DNA of 64,000 bases. Source: Paenibacillus sp. (lineage in GTDB: Bacteria > Bacillota > Bacilli > Paenibacillales > Paenibacillaceae). The notes beneath the pieces were generated by a model. It did not search any database. It had not been told where the DNA came from and saw nothing but the letters and a program-made list of their open reading frames with translations. Made by a program: the position numbers and the translations under genes. This document shows, one piece after another, positions 36,525 to 45,790 of the stretch; position 1 is the stretch's first letter, and the number at the start of each line of letters is the position of its first letter. The stretch is from the NCBI GenBank assembly GCA_017512705.1, contig JAFWEX010000105.1, positions 124,001 to 188,000 on the forward strand, given 5' to 3'.

Positions 36525-37439
36525 GTGAGCGAAAATATTATTCAAACCGCGAATTTATGGAAAACGTACAAAGACCGTGCAGCGGTCCGGGAACTCGATC
36601 TGCATATTAAAAAGGGAGATATTTACGGCTTCCTCGGTCCGAACGGGGCCGGAAAAACAACAACCATTCGAATGCTTCTGGGGCTGATTAAACCGACCAA
36701 AGGAGTCATCCGAATCTTCGACAAAGACATTCGCAAGGAACGGATGGATATTTTGCGCCGTGTAGGTTCTCTGGTAGAGTACCCTTCCTATTACGGACAT
36801 CTGAATGCAGTAGAAAATCTGGAAGTGTTACGTCGCATTATTAATGTGCCCAAGTCAAGGATTGCTGAAGTCTTGGCAATCGTTGATCTGACCAAAGATG
36901 CGAAGCGGGCTGTCAAAGGGTATTCACTCGGAATGAAACAGCGTCTGGGCATTGCTAGTGCGTTATTGGGTGATCCGGAATTGCTCATTTTGGATGAACC
37001 GACAAACGGACTGGACCCGGCGGGTATTCAGGAGATCCGAGAACTCATCAAACGTATGCCACTGGAGCACGGTATAACGGTCCTCGTATCCAGTCACTTG
37101 TTGAGCGAAGTAGAGCAGATGGCGAGCCGTGTCGGCATCATTCGGGATGGGAAAATGGTTTTGCAGGATACAATTGCGAATCTGCATAGTCAGACAGGCA
37201 GCTCGATCAGACTAACAGTATCAGAACCCGAGGAAGCGATGAAGTTGGCCCGGGAACAGGGACAATTTGGTCAGAGACAAGGATCGGCACTCACGTTTCC
37301 TTACATGGAAGATCCTGCGGTTGCTCTTCTTGTTCGCCGCTTAATCGAGCAGAATCACGATGTGTACCGGGTGGAGGAGCAACGACAGTCTTTGGAGGAT
37401 CTCTTCATGCGTGTCATTGGCGAGGGGGCTTCGATATGA
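36525..37439 (+). CDS. Lantibiotic-protection ABC transporter ATP-binding protein
   Basis: ATPase of 304 residues: Walker A GPNGAGKTT (residues 38-46), signature YSLGMKQRLGIASAL, Walker B LLILDEPTNGLDP, switch SSHLLSEV, then a C-terminal part typical of the BcrA/NisF group. GTG start behind GAGGTGA, a perfect binding site. It is coupled to the first permease by overlapping ATGA. Confidence 0.9.
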   Translation: MSENIIQTANLWKTYKDRAAVRELDLHIKKGDIYGFLGPNGAGKTTTIRMLLGLIKPTKGVIRIFDKDIRKERMDILRRVGSLVEYPSYYGHLNAVENLEVLRRIINVPKSRIAEVLAIVDLTKDAKRAVKGYSLGMKQRLGIASALLGDPELLILDEPTNGLDPAGIQEIRELIKRMPLEHGITVLVSSHLLSEVEQMASRVGIIRDGKMVLQDTIANLHSQTGSSIRLTVSEPEEAMKLAREQGQFGQRQGSALTFPYMEDPAVALLVRRLIEQNHDVYRVEEQRQSLEDLFMRVIGEGASI

Positions 37440-38152
37440 CTGGACGTGCTTTATCATCCGATTGGCTTAAGATTCGTGGCAAAGGCATCTGGTTTCTCGT
37501 GTTTCTCGCCCCACTTGGATTAACAGCCATGCAGGCACTGAATTTCGGATTGCGTTTGGATTATTTGAAAGAGCAGTATGCAGGCAACCTGTGGGGAGGA
37601 CTGTTAGAGAACGTTATTGTTTTTGTACCCCTTGCTCTGATGCTGGGGGCAACCATTCTGAGTTCCATGATTGCTGGGGTTGAACATGAACAAGGCTCAT
37701 GGAAACAATTGCTGGCTCTCCCCATTCCTAGACCAGCAGTTTATCTGGCAAAGTTTTTGCTAGCTTGTATGCTGCTTATCGTCTCTTGTGTGTTATTGAC
37801 AACAAGCGTTGTCGGACTTGGACTAATCTTTGGCTTCGATGTCAAAGACATACCGTGGGCGCAGGCACTGAAGTTGGGACTCATGCCGCTGGCTGGCGCG
37901 CTACCTGTACTATCGATTGAATTATGGTTAACCATGGTATCCAGAAATCAGGCCCTTCCTGTTACATTCGGTATCGTGCTTGCCATTACGGGTATGTTCT
38001 CGCTCAGCCTCTCTCCACAATTCCCGCTTGCATGGTCACAGATGGCGTGGAGTGCCCCTAATCCATATCTATATGCAGGGATGGGTGTAGCGTTAGGGAT
38101 TATGATTATGCTGGCAGGTATGATGCACTTCAGCCGGAAGGATGTGGCCTGA
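37436..38152 (+). CDS. Lantibiotic-protection ABC transporter permease, MutE/EpiE-like
   Basis: Membrane protein of 238 residues with six hydrophobic segments. Features are the opening SSDWLKIRGKG, the EHEQGSWKQLLALPIPR segment after the second helix and a GMMHFSRKDV C-terminus, matching the first of two homologous permeases in NisE/EpiE/MutE systems. It starts inside the ATPase stop (ATGA). Confidence 0.85.
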   Translation: MTGRALSSDWLKIRGKGIWFLVFLAPLGLTAMQALNFGLRLDYLKEQYAGNLWGGLLENVIVFVPLALMLGATILSSMIAGVEHEQGSWKQLLALPIPRPAVYLAKFLLACMLLIVSCVLLTTSVVGLGLIFGFDVKDIPWAQALKLGLMPLAGALPVLSIELWLTMVSRNQALPVTFGIVLAITGMFSLSLSPQFPLAWSQMAWSAPNPYLYAGMGVALGIMIMLAGMMHFSRKDVA

Positions 38153-38153
38153 T

Positions 38154-38888
38154 ATGAGCTTTGCAGCGACCTACTTTCGTATTTTATCTGCTGAACGGTT
38201 GAAAATGGCTAAATCGCCTGTCTGGCTTCTGATTCTGATCAGTCCGCTCATCGCATTGCTCATCGGTCTGCTATCTTCTACCTCAGGGGACTGGAACGCC
38301 CTGATGTCCGTTATGGTTATGCTGCACGGGATGCTGCTGTTACCAATGCTGACAGGTGTGTTCACCTCATTTGTATGCCGATTCGAACATGCGGGAGGTG
38401 GCTGGAAACAGCTTCTCGTCCTGCCGCTAACTCGTACCGGTGTGTATCTCGGCAAATTCACCATTGTGATGGCACTTCTTACAGCTACGCAGTTGCTAGT
38501 ACTCGGAAGTATTTTACTGACGGGAATGATTCAAGGTATGTCGGAACCTGTTCCTTGGGGGTTCATTCTAGGCAAACTGCTACTTGGGCTTGTGGCCTGT
38601 GTACCGTTGACAGCTCTGCAGATGTTTGTATCTCTGATCTGGAGCAGTTTTGCTGCACCATTAGCAATCAATTTTGCGCTGACCATTCCGAATATGTTAG
38701 TTGTGAACTCAGCCACGTATGGCCCCTATTATCCTTGGGCACAGCCGATGATTCTGATGGTTCCTTTCGACGGCCCAGGTTTCGGTGTTTACAATGTTCC
38801 ACTAAGTTCATTGATGACCGTGGTGGGAGGCAGTGCTGTATTATTTATAACGATCGGTATCGTGTATTTCTCCAAGAAGGAAGTATAG
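38154..38888 (+). CDS. Lantibiotic-protection ABC transporter permease, MutG-like
   Basis: Second permease, 244 residues, six hydrophobic segments, with SAERLKMAKSPVW and the parallel RFEHAGGGWKQLLVLPLTR motif, showing homology to the first permease. It begins two bases after that gene's stop. An upstream ATG at 38142 would overlap; GGAAGGAT supports 38154. With the ATPase it would expel peptide antibiotics from the membrane. Confidence 0.85.
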   Translation: MSFAATYFRILSAERLKMAKSPVWLLILISPLIALLIGLLSSTSGDWNALMSVMVMLHGMLLLPMLTGVFTSFVCRFEHAGGGWKQLLVLPLTRTGVYLGKFTIVMALLTATQLLVLGSILLTGMIQGMSEPVPWGFILGKLLLGLVACVPLTALQMFVSLIWSSFAAPLAINFALTIPNMLVVNSATYGPYYPWAQPMILMVPFDGPGFGVYNVPLSSLMTVVGGSAVLFITIGIVYFSKKEV

Positions 38889-38922
38889 CGTGTTTGTACG
38901 ATCATAAATTAGAATTCATCTG

Positions 38923-38975
38923 AGGTTGCACATACCATTTGTAGTTGGTATGTAGGCAACCTTAGTTTTATTTTA
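38923..38975 (+). terminator. Terminator after the ABC module
   Basis: AGGTTGC/GCAACCT and ATACC/GGTAT pair in a long stem followed by T-rich sequence. Nothing else definite is seen in 38976-39196 except AGAGGGG ahead of the next gene. Confidence 0.75.
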
Positions 38976-39196
38976 AAACATAAAAGCTCACAAAACCCCC
39001 AATCCCATCTTTTTCATCTCCATAGATGTGAATTTCATCCTCTTTTATAAGCAAAATTACACGAGAATCTGGTAAAATAAAAAAAGCTGTTTCTAGTCAG
39101 GCATACATGGTTATTCGAGGGTAAGCCTGTTACAGCCCGAAATGGCACATGTGAAATGTGAGAAGAAGATTTGGCTGAGAAAAGAGGGGTAGGCCT

Positions 39197-41908
39197 TTGG
39201 ATGATAATAAAACGGAAACCCTGAAACGAATTATTTCTGAGGGGAGCTCTTACCGATCATTGTTTTTTAACCACCCGGATGCAATCTATGTCATGGACAT
39301 TGAAGGGAATCATGTGGATGCAAATCCATCCTTTGAGCGTTTATCCGGCTACAAAATTGGAGAGCTTGCAGGGGTGAGTCGGGATCGCATCAGCCCGCCT
39401 GAGAGTGAGAAGAGACGAACACAATTCATTGAAGAAGTGCTGGCTGGACATTCAGTCAGTGAATCGACGATGGCCTTTTATCATAAAGATGGATCCGTGA
39501 AACATGCACAGGTTACCTATATTCCGATTACAGAAGGTGAAGAAGTCGTAGGCATCTATGGTATTGCCAAGGATGTAACAGATAAGGTGTTAATTGAACA
39601 GGAGCTTCAGGAAGCGCAAGAGAAGTATCAGGTTCTCGCAGAGCATGCTCAAGATCTGATTACGACATGTACCGTTAATGGAGAACTTCTGTATGTCTCA
39701 CCATCTGTACGTACACTGCTGGGCTATGAGCCCGAGGAAGTCACAGGAAAATCGTTTAAGTCGTACTGTTACCCGGGCGATTACCCCGATTTGGTAAGGC
39801 TCTCGAATAACGGGAACGGATGCAAAATGAGAGTGCTCCATAAGGATGGTCATTATGTCTGGATGGAGACGCTGGCGAAGCCCGTAGCTGGAGAGCAAGG
39901 AATGGCAACCCAAATTGTTAGCATCAGCAGGGATATTACGCAGCATAAAGATGCGGATATCCGGCTTCGTGAAAGCCGTCAGCGATACAAGTCCTTGTTT
40001 GAATATAATCCGGCTGCAGTGTATTCCTTGGATCTCCAGGGAAAGTACAGTGCAGTGAACAGCAATATGGTTCATATGCTGGATATCCCGCGCGATCAAC
40101 TGCTTGGACAGTCTTTTTTGTCGAATCTGGATCAGAGGGAAATACCAAAAGGCGAAAATTCCTTTGAGCTCGTGAAGAAAGGAAAACCTCAATATTATGA
40201 GACACGTGTGGTCAATGCCAGCGGTCGAAAGATTGAAGTTTCGGTAACCAACGTACCGATTATTGTGGATAAGGAAATGGTTGGCGTTTACGGTATTCTA
40301 TCCGATATTACGGAGCGTAAGGAGTACACGGAGCGCATTCAGGAGCTAAGCAAGCAGCACGAGTTGATCCTTAATACCGTTACTGAAGGAATCTACGGTT
40401 TGGATGCGGATGGTATAACGATGTTTATGAATCCGGCTGCAGCTTCGATGTTTGGTTATGAGGCCCATGATTTCATTGGCAAAAGTTCACACCCGATTAT
40501 TCATCATTCCCGTGCAGATGGAAGCTATTTTCCAAGAGAGGAATGTCCAATTCATATGACGGTAATGGATGGACATGCCCGTTCTGTGACGGAAGATGTG
40601 TTCTGGAGAAAAGATGGCAGCAGCTTCCTTGTTCAGTATCAAGTTACACCAATTATTGATGAGGGCCAGATTCGCGGGGCAGTCGTTGTATTTAATGATG
40701 TTACGGGTGAACGTGAAATTGTTCGTGCGAAGGAGACGGCTGAACTGGCCGCACAGGCCAAGTCTGAATTCCTTTCACTCGTCAGCCACGAAATCCGGAC
40801 GCCTATGAACGGCATTGTGGGTATGACAGAGCTACTGGTAGGGACGGACTTGTCAGAGGAGCAACGTGAGTACGCTCAGATCATTCAGGAGAGCGGCGAT
40901 GCTCTGCTGAACATTCTAAATGATATTTTGGACTTTAGTAAGCTGGAGTCTGGCAAAATGGCACTGGCTTATGAGCCGTTCTCATTACGCAAAATGTTAG
41001 AGCAAGTCGCGGAGCTATTCAAACCACGGGCAGATGAGAAACATCTGGATATTCGTTTTCGGTTGAACCCGAATATCCCTGACTATATGGCAGGGGATTC
41101 GATGAGAATTCGTCAAATTCTGGTGAACCTTGTGGGCAATGCGCTGAAGTTTACTGATCAGGGAAGTATTGATGTCACTGTGGATATCATTAGAGGCAAT
41201 AAGCCAGAGGATACTGTACTTGATTTTGCTGTGGAGGATACGGGAATCGGAATTCCAGCAGATAAGCTGGATCAGCTGTTCCAGTCCTTCTCTCAGCTTC
41301 ATCCGGTCATTAATCGCAAATATGGCGGTACAGGACTGGGACTCGTTATCTCCAAAAGACTTGTAGAGATCATGGGCGGCAGCATCAGTGTCGAAAGTAC
41401 TGAAGGCAAGGGCTCTACTTTCCGATTTGCCATTCCGACTACACGTGTCGAGGCATCTGGAGAAGAGTCGGCAAGTCAATTCCAGCATGACCGTACACGT
41501 CAAAGTGACAAGGTTTCGATGCGTATTCTCGTCGCGGAAGATCATCCGGTGAACCGGAAGATTTTGCAGGAATATTTGGAGAAGCTGGGTTATCAAGCTG
41601 ATGTATGCACTAATGGTGTGGAAGCCATTGATGCCATCTCGCAAAATGTCTATGATATTGTGCTCATGGACATTCATATGCCTGTAATGGACGGGCTCAA
41701 AGCGACGAATCTGCTACATCGGCTGATTCCACAAGATCGAATCCCTCCAATTATTGCAGTAACAGGCAATACGAGACGGGAAGACAAAGAAGCTTGTCTG
41801 CAGATCGGAATGCGCGATTTCATCAGTAAACCGGTTATGTTGAGTGAATTGAAGCGTGTTCTGCAGCAATGGGGCCCATCTGATGAGCCGCGGCTCGCAC
41901 CCAATTGA
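39197..41908 (+). CDS. Hybrid histidine kinase with four PAS domains and a receiver
   Basis: Cytoplasmic kinase of 903 residues without membrane helices. Four successive PAS domains (about 15-130, 140-250, 260-375, 385-505; FFNHPDAIYVMD opens the first), HisKA with His531 (LVSHEIRTPMNG), HATPase (about 635-750, VNLVGNALKFT, GTGLGLVISK) and a C-terminal receiver (about 775-895) with Asp825 (LMDIHMPVMDG). No output regulator is adjacent, so phosphate probably goes to a phosphotransfer protein or Spo0-type relay elsewhere; this is inference. TTG start with AAAGAGGGG ahead. Confidence 0.9.
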   Translation: MDDNKTETLKRIISEGSSYRSLFFNHPDAIYVMDIEGNHVDANPSFERLSGYKIGELAGVSRDRISPPESEKRRTQFIEEVLAGHSVSESTMAFYHKDGSVKHAQVTYIPITEGEEVVGIYGIAKDVTDKVLIEQELQEAQEKYQVLAEHAQDLITTCTVNGELLYVSPSVRTLLGYEPEEVTGKSFKSYCYPGDYPDLVRLSNNGNGCKMRVLHKDGHYVWMETLAKPVAGEQGMATQIVSISRDITQHKDADIRLRESRQRYKSLFEYNPAAVYSLDLQGKYSAVNSNMVHMLDIPRDQLLGQSFLSNLDQREIPKGENSFELVKKGKPQYYETRVVNASGRKIEVSVTNVPIIVDKEMVGVYGILSDITERKEYTERIQELSKQHELILNTVTEGIYGLDADGITMFMNPAAASMFGYEAHDFIGKSSHPIIHHSRADGSYFPREECPIHMTVMDGHARSVTEDVFWRKDGSSFLVQYQVTPIIDEGQIRGAVVVFNDVTGEREIVRAKETAELAAQAKSEFLSLVSHEIRTPMNGIVGMTELLVGTDLSEEQREYAQIIQESGDALLNILNDILDFSKLESGKMALAYEPFSLRKMLEQVAELFKPRADEKHLDIRFRLNPNIPDYMAGDSMRIRQILVNLVGNALKFTDQGSIDVTVDIIRGNKPEDTVLDFAVEDTGIGIPADKLDQLFQSFSQLHPVINRKYGGTGLGLVISKRLVEIMGGSISVESTEGKGSTFRFAIPTTRVEASGEESASQFQHDRTRQSDKVSMRILVAEDHPVNRKILQEYLEKLGYQADVCTNGVEAIDAISQNVYDIVLMDIHMPVMDGLKATNLLHRLIPQDRIPPIIAVTGNTRREDKEACLQIGMRDFISKPVMLSELKRVLQQWGPSDEPRLAPN

Positions 41909-41927
41909 CGGGCAGATCCGCGTAGTT

Positions 41928-41979
41928 AAAAACAACCTTAAATTTCCGCCAACCCTGGGGGGAATTTAAGGTTGTTTTT
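41928..41979. terminator. Bidirectional terminator between the hybrid kinase and ldh
   Basis: A perfect 19-20-base stem from AAAAACAACC to GGTTGTTTTT with T and A runs at both ends, between convergent genes. Confidence 0.92.
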
Positions 41980-42011
41980 GTATTCAGTTTCGTAGTGGGG
42001 ATATTCAGAAC

Positions 42012-42964
42012 TCAGGCAATAGTCAGTCGATTAATATTCCCCGACAGAATTTCGCAGGAGCGCTCAAACTTCTCATATTCAGTCTGGTCCAGATTCAATT
42101 CAATAATCTCCTGAATGCCACCTTCCCCGATGATCGCAGGAACTCCTGCACACACGTTCCTTTGTCCGTATTCACCTTCCAGAATAGCGGAGACAGCAAT
42201 GATTTTATGCTCATCATTCAGAATAGATCGGGTATATGGGCAAGAGCATTGCCGATACCAAATTGGGTTGAGCCTTTGCGGGTGAAAATTTCCCAACCAG
42301 CATCTTTCGTTTTTTTGGCGATATCGTCCAGATCGAGATGTTTAAAACGTTCCTTATGCTGATCGAGAATATGCAGAATAGGCTTACCTCCAATGGTTAC
42401 ATGTGACCAGGCAACAAATTGTGACTCCCCATGTTCACCAAGTGCGTAGCCATGTACGCTGCGCGGATCGATAGAGAACACCTCAGAGAGCAATGTTTTG
42501 AGCCGTGAGGAGTCAATGGAGGTTCCCGTCCCGATCACACGTTCACGTGGTAATCCCGATAATTTCCATACCATGTATGTCACAATGTCCACGGGGTTGG
42601 CTGCGACGACAAAGATGCCATTGAAACCACTGTTCATAATAGGCATTACGATATCTTTGGCGATGGCCTCGGCTTCCTCCAGAACATCCAGTCTCGTCTG
42701 GCCTGGCTTCGGATTGGCACCAGCAGTTAATATGATGACATCCATGTTGCCACAATCGGCATATGTGCCTGCATACACTTTGGTTCGATGATGTGTAAAA
42801 TCCATGCAATGGGAAAAATCAAGAGCTTGTGCTACAGCACGGTTATATGTCCGATCGACCATCATAATTTCTCTGCTTATCGATTGATTGATCATCGAAT
42901 AGGCACAACTAGAACCAACAAGACCCGCCCCAATAACCGCCACTTTACCTGATTTCCCTAACAC
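42012..42964 (-). pseudogene. ldh: L-lactate dehydrogenase gene with a one-base frameshift
   Basis: The first frame (42218-42964) gives NAD-binding [11 protein letters not shown], Arg in GQTRLD, NPVD, and GEHGES with the catalytic His. It is complete up to GNALAHI and then stops. The missing C-terminus ([10 protein letters not shown] ... EGEYGQRNVCAGVPAII, about 70 residues) is read in another frame down to 42012. Adding one base near 42233-42235 restores a 317-residue LDH of usual length. So this is a recent single-base deletion or a sequencing error. GTG start behind GGAGG at a long spacing. Lactate formation would be lost if the deletion is real. Confidence 0.85.
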
Positions 42965-43509
42965 TGCCTTCAGCCTCCGTTTACATTGAATTTATCTATG
43001 ACTTGATCATTCTTATGTTAAGTATAGTCCTTCATTTTATGCTGACATTCAATTCTACGTTACATAAGATAACACAGAAATAGGCTGTACAGCAATGATT
43101 CTCTTTGTCGCGGGAGCGTATTGGAGTAATGGAGTAAACAAAGTTGACATGAATGTGGTGTGTAACAAATTTAGACGGCATTTGCAGATGCATTTTTCGA
43201 CACGACACCATTCCTGTAGCTTGTCGGATGAAGGGGTATTTTTGCGAAACATAGCCCTGACAAAAGTTCTTATGAATCCCTAGAAACAGAACTAAACCGT
43301 CAAAGGGTTCTGCAGGCTCATCGACGAATACATACCGACAAGCAAAGTGAGAACCACTGACGGATTGGTGATGTGGGTTGTTGTATGGTTCAGTCATTGT
43401 CCATTGCTGTATGCAAGAGAAAGGTTACCCGATCCGATGACAGTTCGTTGCAGGAACGCTGAAGCCGTTATTTTGCAAGTCCAAAAGACTTCATACCGGG
43501 AGGGAATTC
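42965..43509. other. Gene-free stretch, content not assigned
   Basis: Two overlapping reading frames near 43032-43397 lack ribosome binding sites and recognisable sequence, and I do not treat them as genes. No Rex-type TTGTGA palindrome is seen ahead of ldh. GGGAGGG at 43499 belongs to the next gene. Confidence 0.5.
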
Positions 43510-44217
43510 ATGATGATTGAAGAAGCAGGAGTAACGACAGAAACGGCCAAGAGCCTGGGAATAGGTGCCAGCACTCTTCGTAAATATGCGGCAGCACTCG
43601 AAGAGCAAGGATATCGCTTCGAGCGTGCTGCTAATAAATCCAGATTGTTCAAAGCGGATGATATTGAGTGCATTGAACGTCTAATGACGGAGCTACGGGA
43701 GCACAATCTGCCGCTGGCTGATGCAGTAATTACCGTGTTATCTCCGTCAGAAGGACATACAGAACAGAGCTCAGTACAAACCACAGATGAGCACCAACTA
43801 GAATTAGAGCAGGAGTGCGCTGTTACCAGCGAAGAACAGTCAATATCAACTCCGTTAACGTCGCTGGAACCGGAGCAGCATGGACAGGTGAGATCCTACG
43901 AAGGTCTGGGCCAGCTTGTAAGTGAGGTTACCTATGGTGCGGTAGAACCGAAGCAGGAAGAGGATAGTCTTGTCCAGGTGCTGCAACATCGTGTGGATGA
44001 ACTGGAGCTGACACTTCAGCATCTGGCAGAAACCCATCTGGTTCTCCAGGAACAGATGGAGAAGCAGCGTCAGTGGATGAACGAAAAGCTGGAGGAGGAA
44101 CGGGATCGGGAACTGGTCACGAATCTGCGCAGCTATCAGGGACGAAAACGGAAGTCCAAGGTCACTTCGCTTCGCATGTTATTTGGATTACTGCCGAAGA
44201 AGCATAAGGAAGCGTAA
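43510..44217 (+). CDS. MerR-like helix-turn-helix protein with C-terminal coiled coil (RacA/DUF3967-like)
   Basis: DNA-binding protein of 235 residues. The first 65 residues form a MerR-type winged helix (GIGASTLRKYAAALEEQGYRF). An acidic, low-complexity linker (about 80-150) follows, then a coiled coil (about 155-205) and a basic tail (RKRKSK, KKHK). The build resembles RacA and the DUF3967 proteins of Bacillales, some of which bind or anchor DNA. The effector-binding domain of true MerR proteins is absent. Followed, 168 bases later, by a protein kinase gene. Confidence 0.7.
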   Translation: MMIEEAGVTTETAKSLGIGASTLRKYAAALEEQGYRFERAANKSRLFKADDIECIERLMTELREHNLPLADAVITVLSPSEGHTEQSSVQTTDEHQLELEQECAVTSEEQSISTPLTSLEPEQHGQVRSYEGLGQLVSEVTYGAVEPKQEEDSLVQVLQHRVDELELTLQHLAETHLVLQEQMEKQRQWMNEKLEEERDRELVTNLRSYQGRKRKSKVTSLRMLFGLLPKKHKEA

Positions 44218-44385
44218 GAAGGTCTAAGGAAGCATAAGGGGAAGCCTCATCCTGAGTTATGTCTTATCGTGATTTCACATATAGAGCCTGCTATAATTAG
44301 CTCCAATACAACATGAAGTCCAGCCGCTGATCAGCATTCTTTCAAATGACGAGAAACGAGATCGGAGATTAACCCGAGAGCTGGC

Positions 44386-45216
44386 ATGGGAGGCAACGTG
44401 GAGCTGGAGCGAAGCTGGCAAAGATGGATTGGAATATTTACCGATCGCCCGAGGCGGCAAGGGACAAGTATCGGGGATCGTTATGTGATACGGGAGCTGC
44501 TGGGCATGGGGAGTTATGGACTGACCTATCTGTGTATGGATCAACAGTCTGGAAGGGAAGTTGCGTTGAAGGAGTCGAAGCCCAGTAAGGGGAAGCTTGC
44601 GGCACGACTGCTAGACCGGGAAGCGGATGTGTTGCAGCACCTGCATCATCCAGCGATTCCTAAGCTGCTGGACACCTTTAGAGTCCAGAAACGAAATTAT
44701 ATCGTGACCGAATATGTTCGGGGGCAGACGCTGGAGCAATTAATATTTGAGCAGGGCCAGCAATATACCGAGCTTGAATGTTTGGAACTGGCCTCTCAGC
44801 TACTGGCTCCAGTCGCTTATGTGCATGAGCAAGGATACATTCACGGAGATGTACGAATCCCGAACGTCATTTTACGAGAGGGACGAGTGCATTTGATTGA
44901 TTTTGGCCTGGCAAGACGCTTGGGGGAGCCGTTGTTGCCAGAGTTGAAACGGCGAATGAAGGCTATGCCTGAGCCGGAAGATGAACCAGCTATACCAGAC
45001 CAGGATTTGCAGGATATCGGTCATTTTTTGCTTTTCATGCTCTATTCCGCCTATGAGCCTCAGAAGGATGTTGCCCCTGCCAGTTGGCAGGAGGAGCTCA
45101 AACTTACGCCTGAACTGCATGAGATGCTGGAGCGGCTGCTTGGGTTACGTCCTGAATATGCAGGCGGAGCAGGAGAGTTGCTCCGTGAGATGGAACGTTT
45201 GAAACGGTTACTGTAA
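44386..45216 (+). CDS. Small cytosolic serine/threonine protein kinase
   Basis: Eukaryote-type kinase of 276 residues without transmembrane or PASTA domains. Glycine loop GMGSYG (40-45), Lys62, catalytic loop YIHGDVRIPN (the usual HRD is HGD; Asp155 and Asn160 kept, the loop Lys replaced by Arg157) and DFG (172-174). The fold ends early, with a shortened C-lobe. Start: ATG at 44386 lacks a good site, whereas a GTG at 44398 has GGGAGG four bases ahead; the real start may be the latter. Substrate unknown. Similar small kinases occur in Bacillus (YbdM-like). Confidence 0.82.
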   Translation: MGGNVELERSWQRWIGIFTDRPRRQGTSIGDRYVIRELLGMGSYGLTYLCMDQQSGREVALKESKPSKGKLAARLLDREADVLQHLHHPAIPKLLDTFRVQKRNYIVTEYVRGQTLEQLIFEQGQQYTELECLELASQLLAPVAYVHEQGYIHGDVRIPNVILREGRVHLIDFGLARRLGEPLLPELKRRMKAMPEPEDEPAIPDQDLQDIGHFLLFMLYSAYEPQKDVAPASWQEELKLTPELHEMLERLLGLRPEYAGGAGELLREMERLKRLL

Positions 45217-45263
45217 GAGTAAGTGCAGAAGAGCGGAGTTATAATTCTTAAAAATATAAAGCA

Positions 45264-45313
45264 GGGGTGTTCAGCCAGCCGCAGGTGCGGTATTGGCGGA
45301 ACACCCCTTTGTT
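45264..45313 (+). terminator. Terminator after the protein kinase gene
   Basis: GGGGTGTTC and GAACACCCC (45264-45272, 45299-45307) pair perfectly and are followed by TTTGTT. Confidence 0.75.
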
Positions 45314-45371
45314 ATGACTTAACATTTGAAGCATCATAGTAAGGCTAAATGAAGGTAAAGCTCTGTACTCT

Positions 45372-45581
45372 TTAGCTGGAGCTGTATTTTCTGCTTTTGT
45401 AATAACTTGATCCGTGGCGCGGATCCCTGTACTTCATATCGGAGGAGGAATAACGCTTATAACTTCGTTTGCCGGAGGAGCCGCTGTACTTTTTATAAGA
45501 ACGTCTATGGGAAGAACTGTACCGTTTGTGATGAGATGATGATTTGGAGTCGATAAGTTTGCCAATGAGCTTTTTGAACAT
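45372..45581 (-). CDS. Small Ser/Tyr/Lys/Arg-rich basic protein
   Basis: Sixty-nine residues, low complexity: an amphipathic N-terminus (MFKKLIGKLID) then repeats rich in Ser, Tyr, Arg and Lys (KRYSSS, KKYSGS, KRYSSS, SRKYSSS). No hydrophobic core or cysteine. AAAGGGTGAA ahead of the ATG supports translation. Composition resembles small basic spore-coat-like or nucleic-acid-binding proteins, but no function is assigned. Confidence 0.6.
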   Translation of the reverse strand: MFKKLIGKLIDSKSSSHHKRYSSSHRRSYKKYSGSSGKRSYKRYSSSDMKYRDPRHGSSYYKSRKYSSS

Positions 45582-45790
45582 GCGTGGTTCACCCTTTCGC
45601 TTTCAGCTATTTTATGCTAATACGTGGCATAAGCAGGACGGGTTTCGTGTTTTTGAGAAAAAGAGTATTCATCTATTCACCGGCTGGCGTATAATAGGAT
45701 GCTGGTTAAGTTATCGGAATTTTTTATTTTGAGCGTTTCGCGTTACAATAGAAGACAGGATTAGATCATAACGGACAAGGAGTAGTTGGC

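Noticed and set aside
37436-38888. Possibility that the two ABC permeases are part of a Bce-type system
   Set aside because: They are short six-helix proteins in a homologous pair, unlike the single large BceB-type permease with a big extracellular domain.
42218-42296. Programmed ribosomal frameshift in ldh
   Set aside because: No slippery heptamer or downstream pseudoknot is evident at the junction, and LDH is not known to use one; a one-base deletion is simpler.
43032-43397. Frame of 121 codons upstream of ldh
   Set aside because: No ribosome binding site and no recognisable domain; composition is not coding-like.
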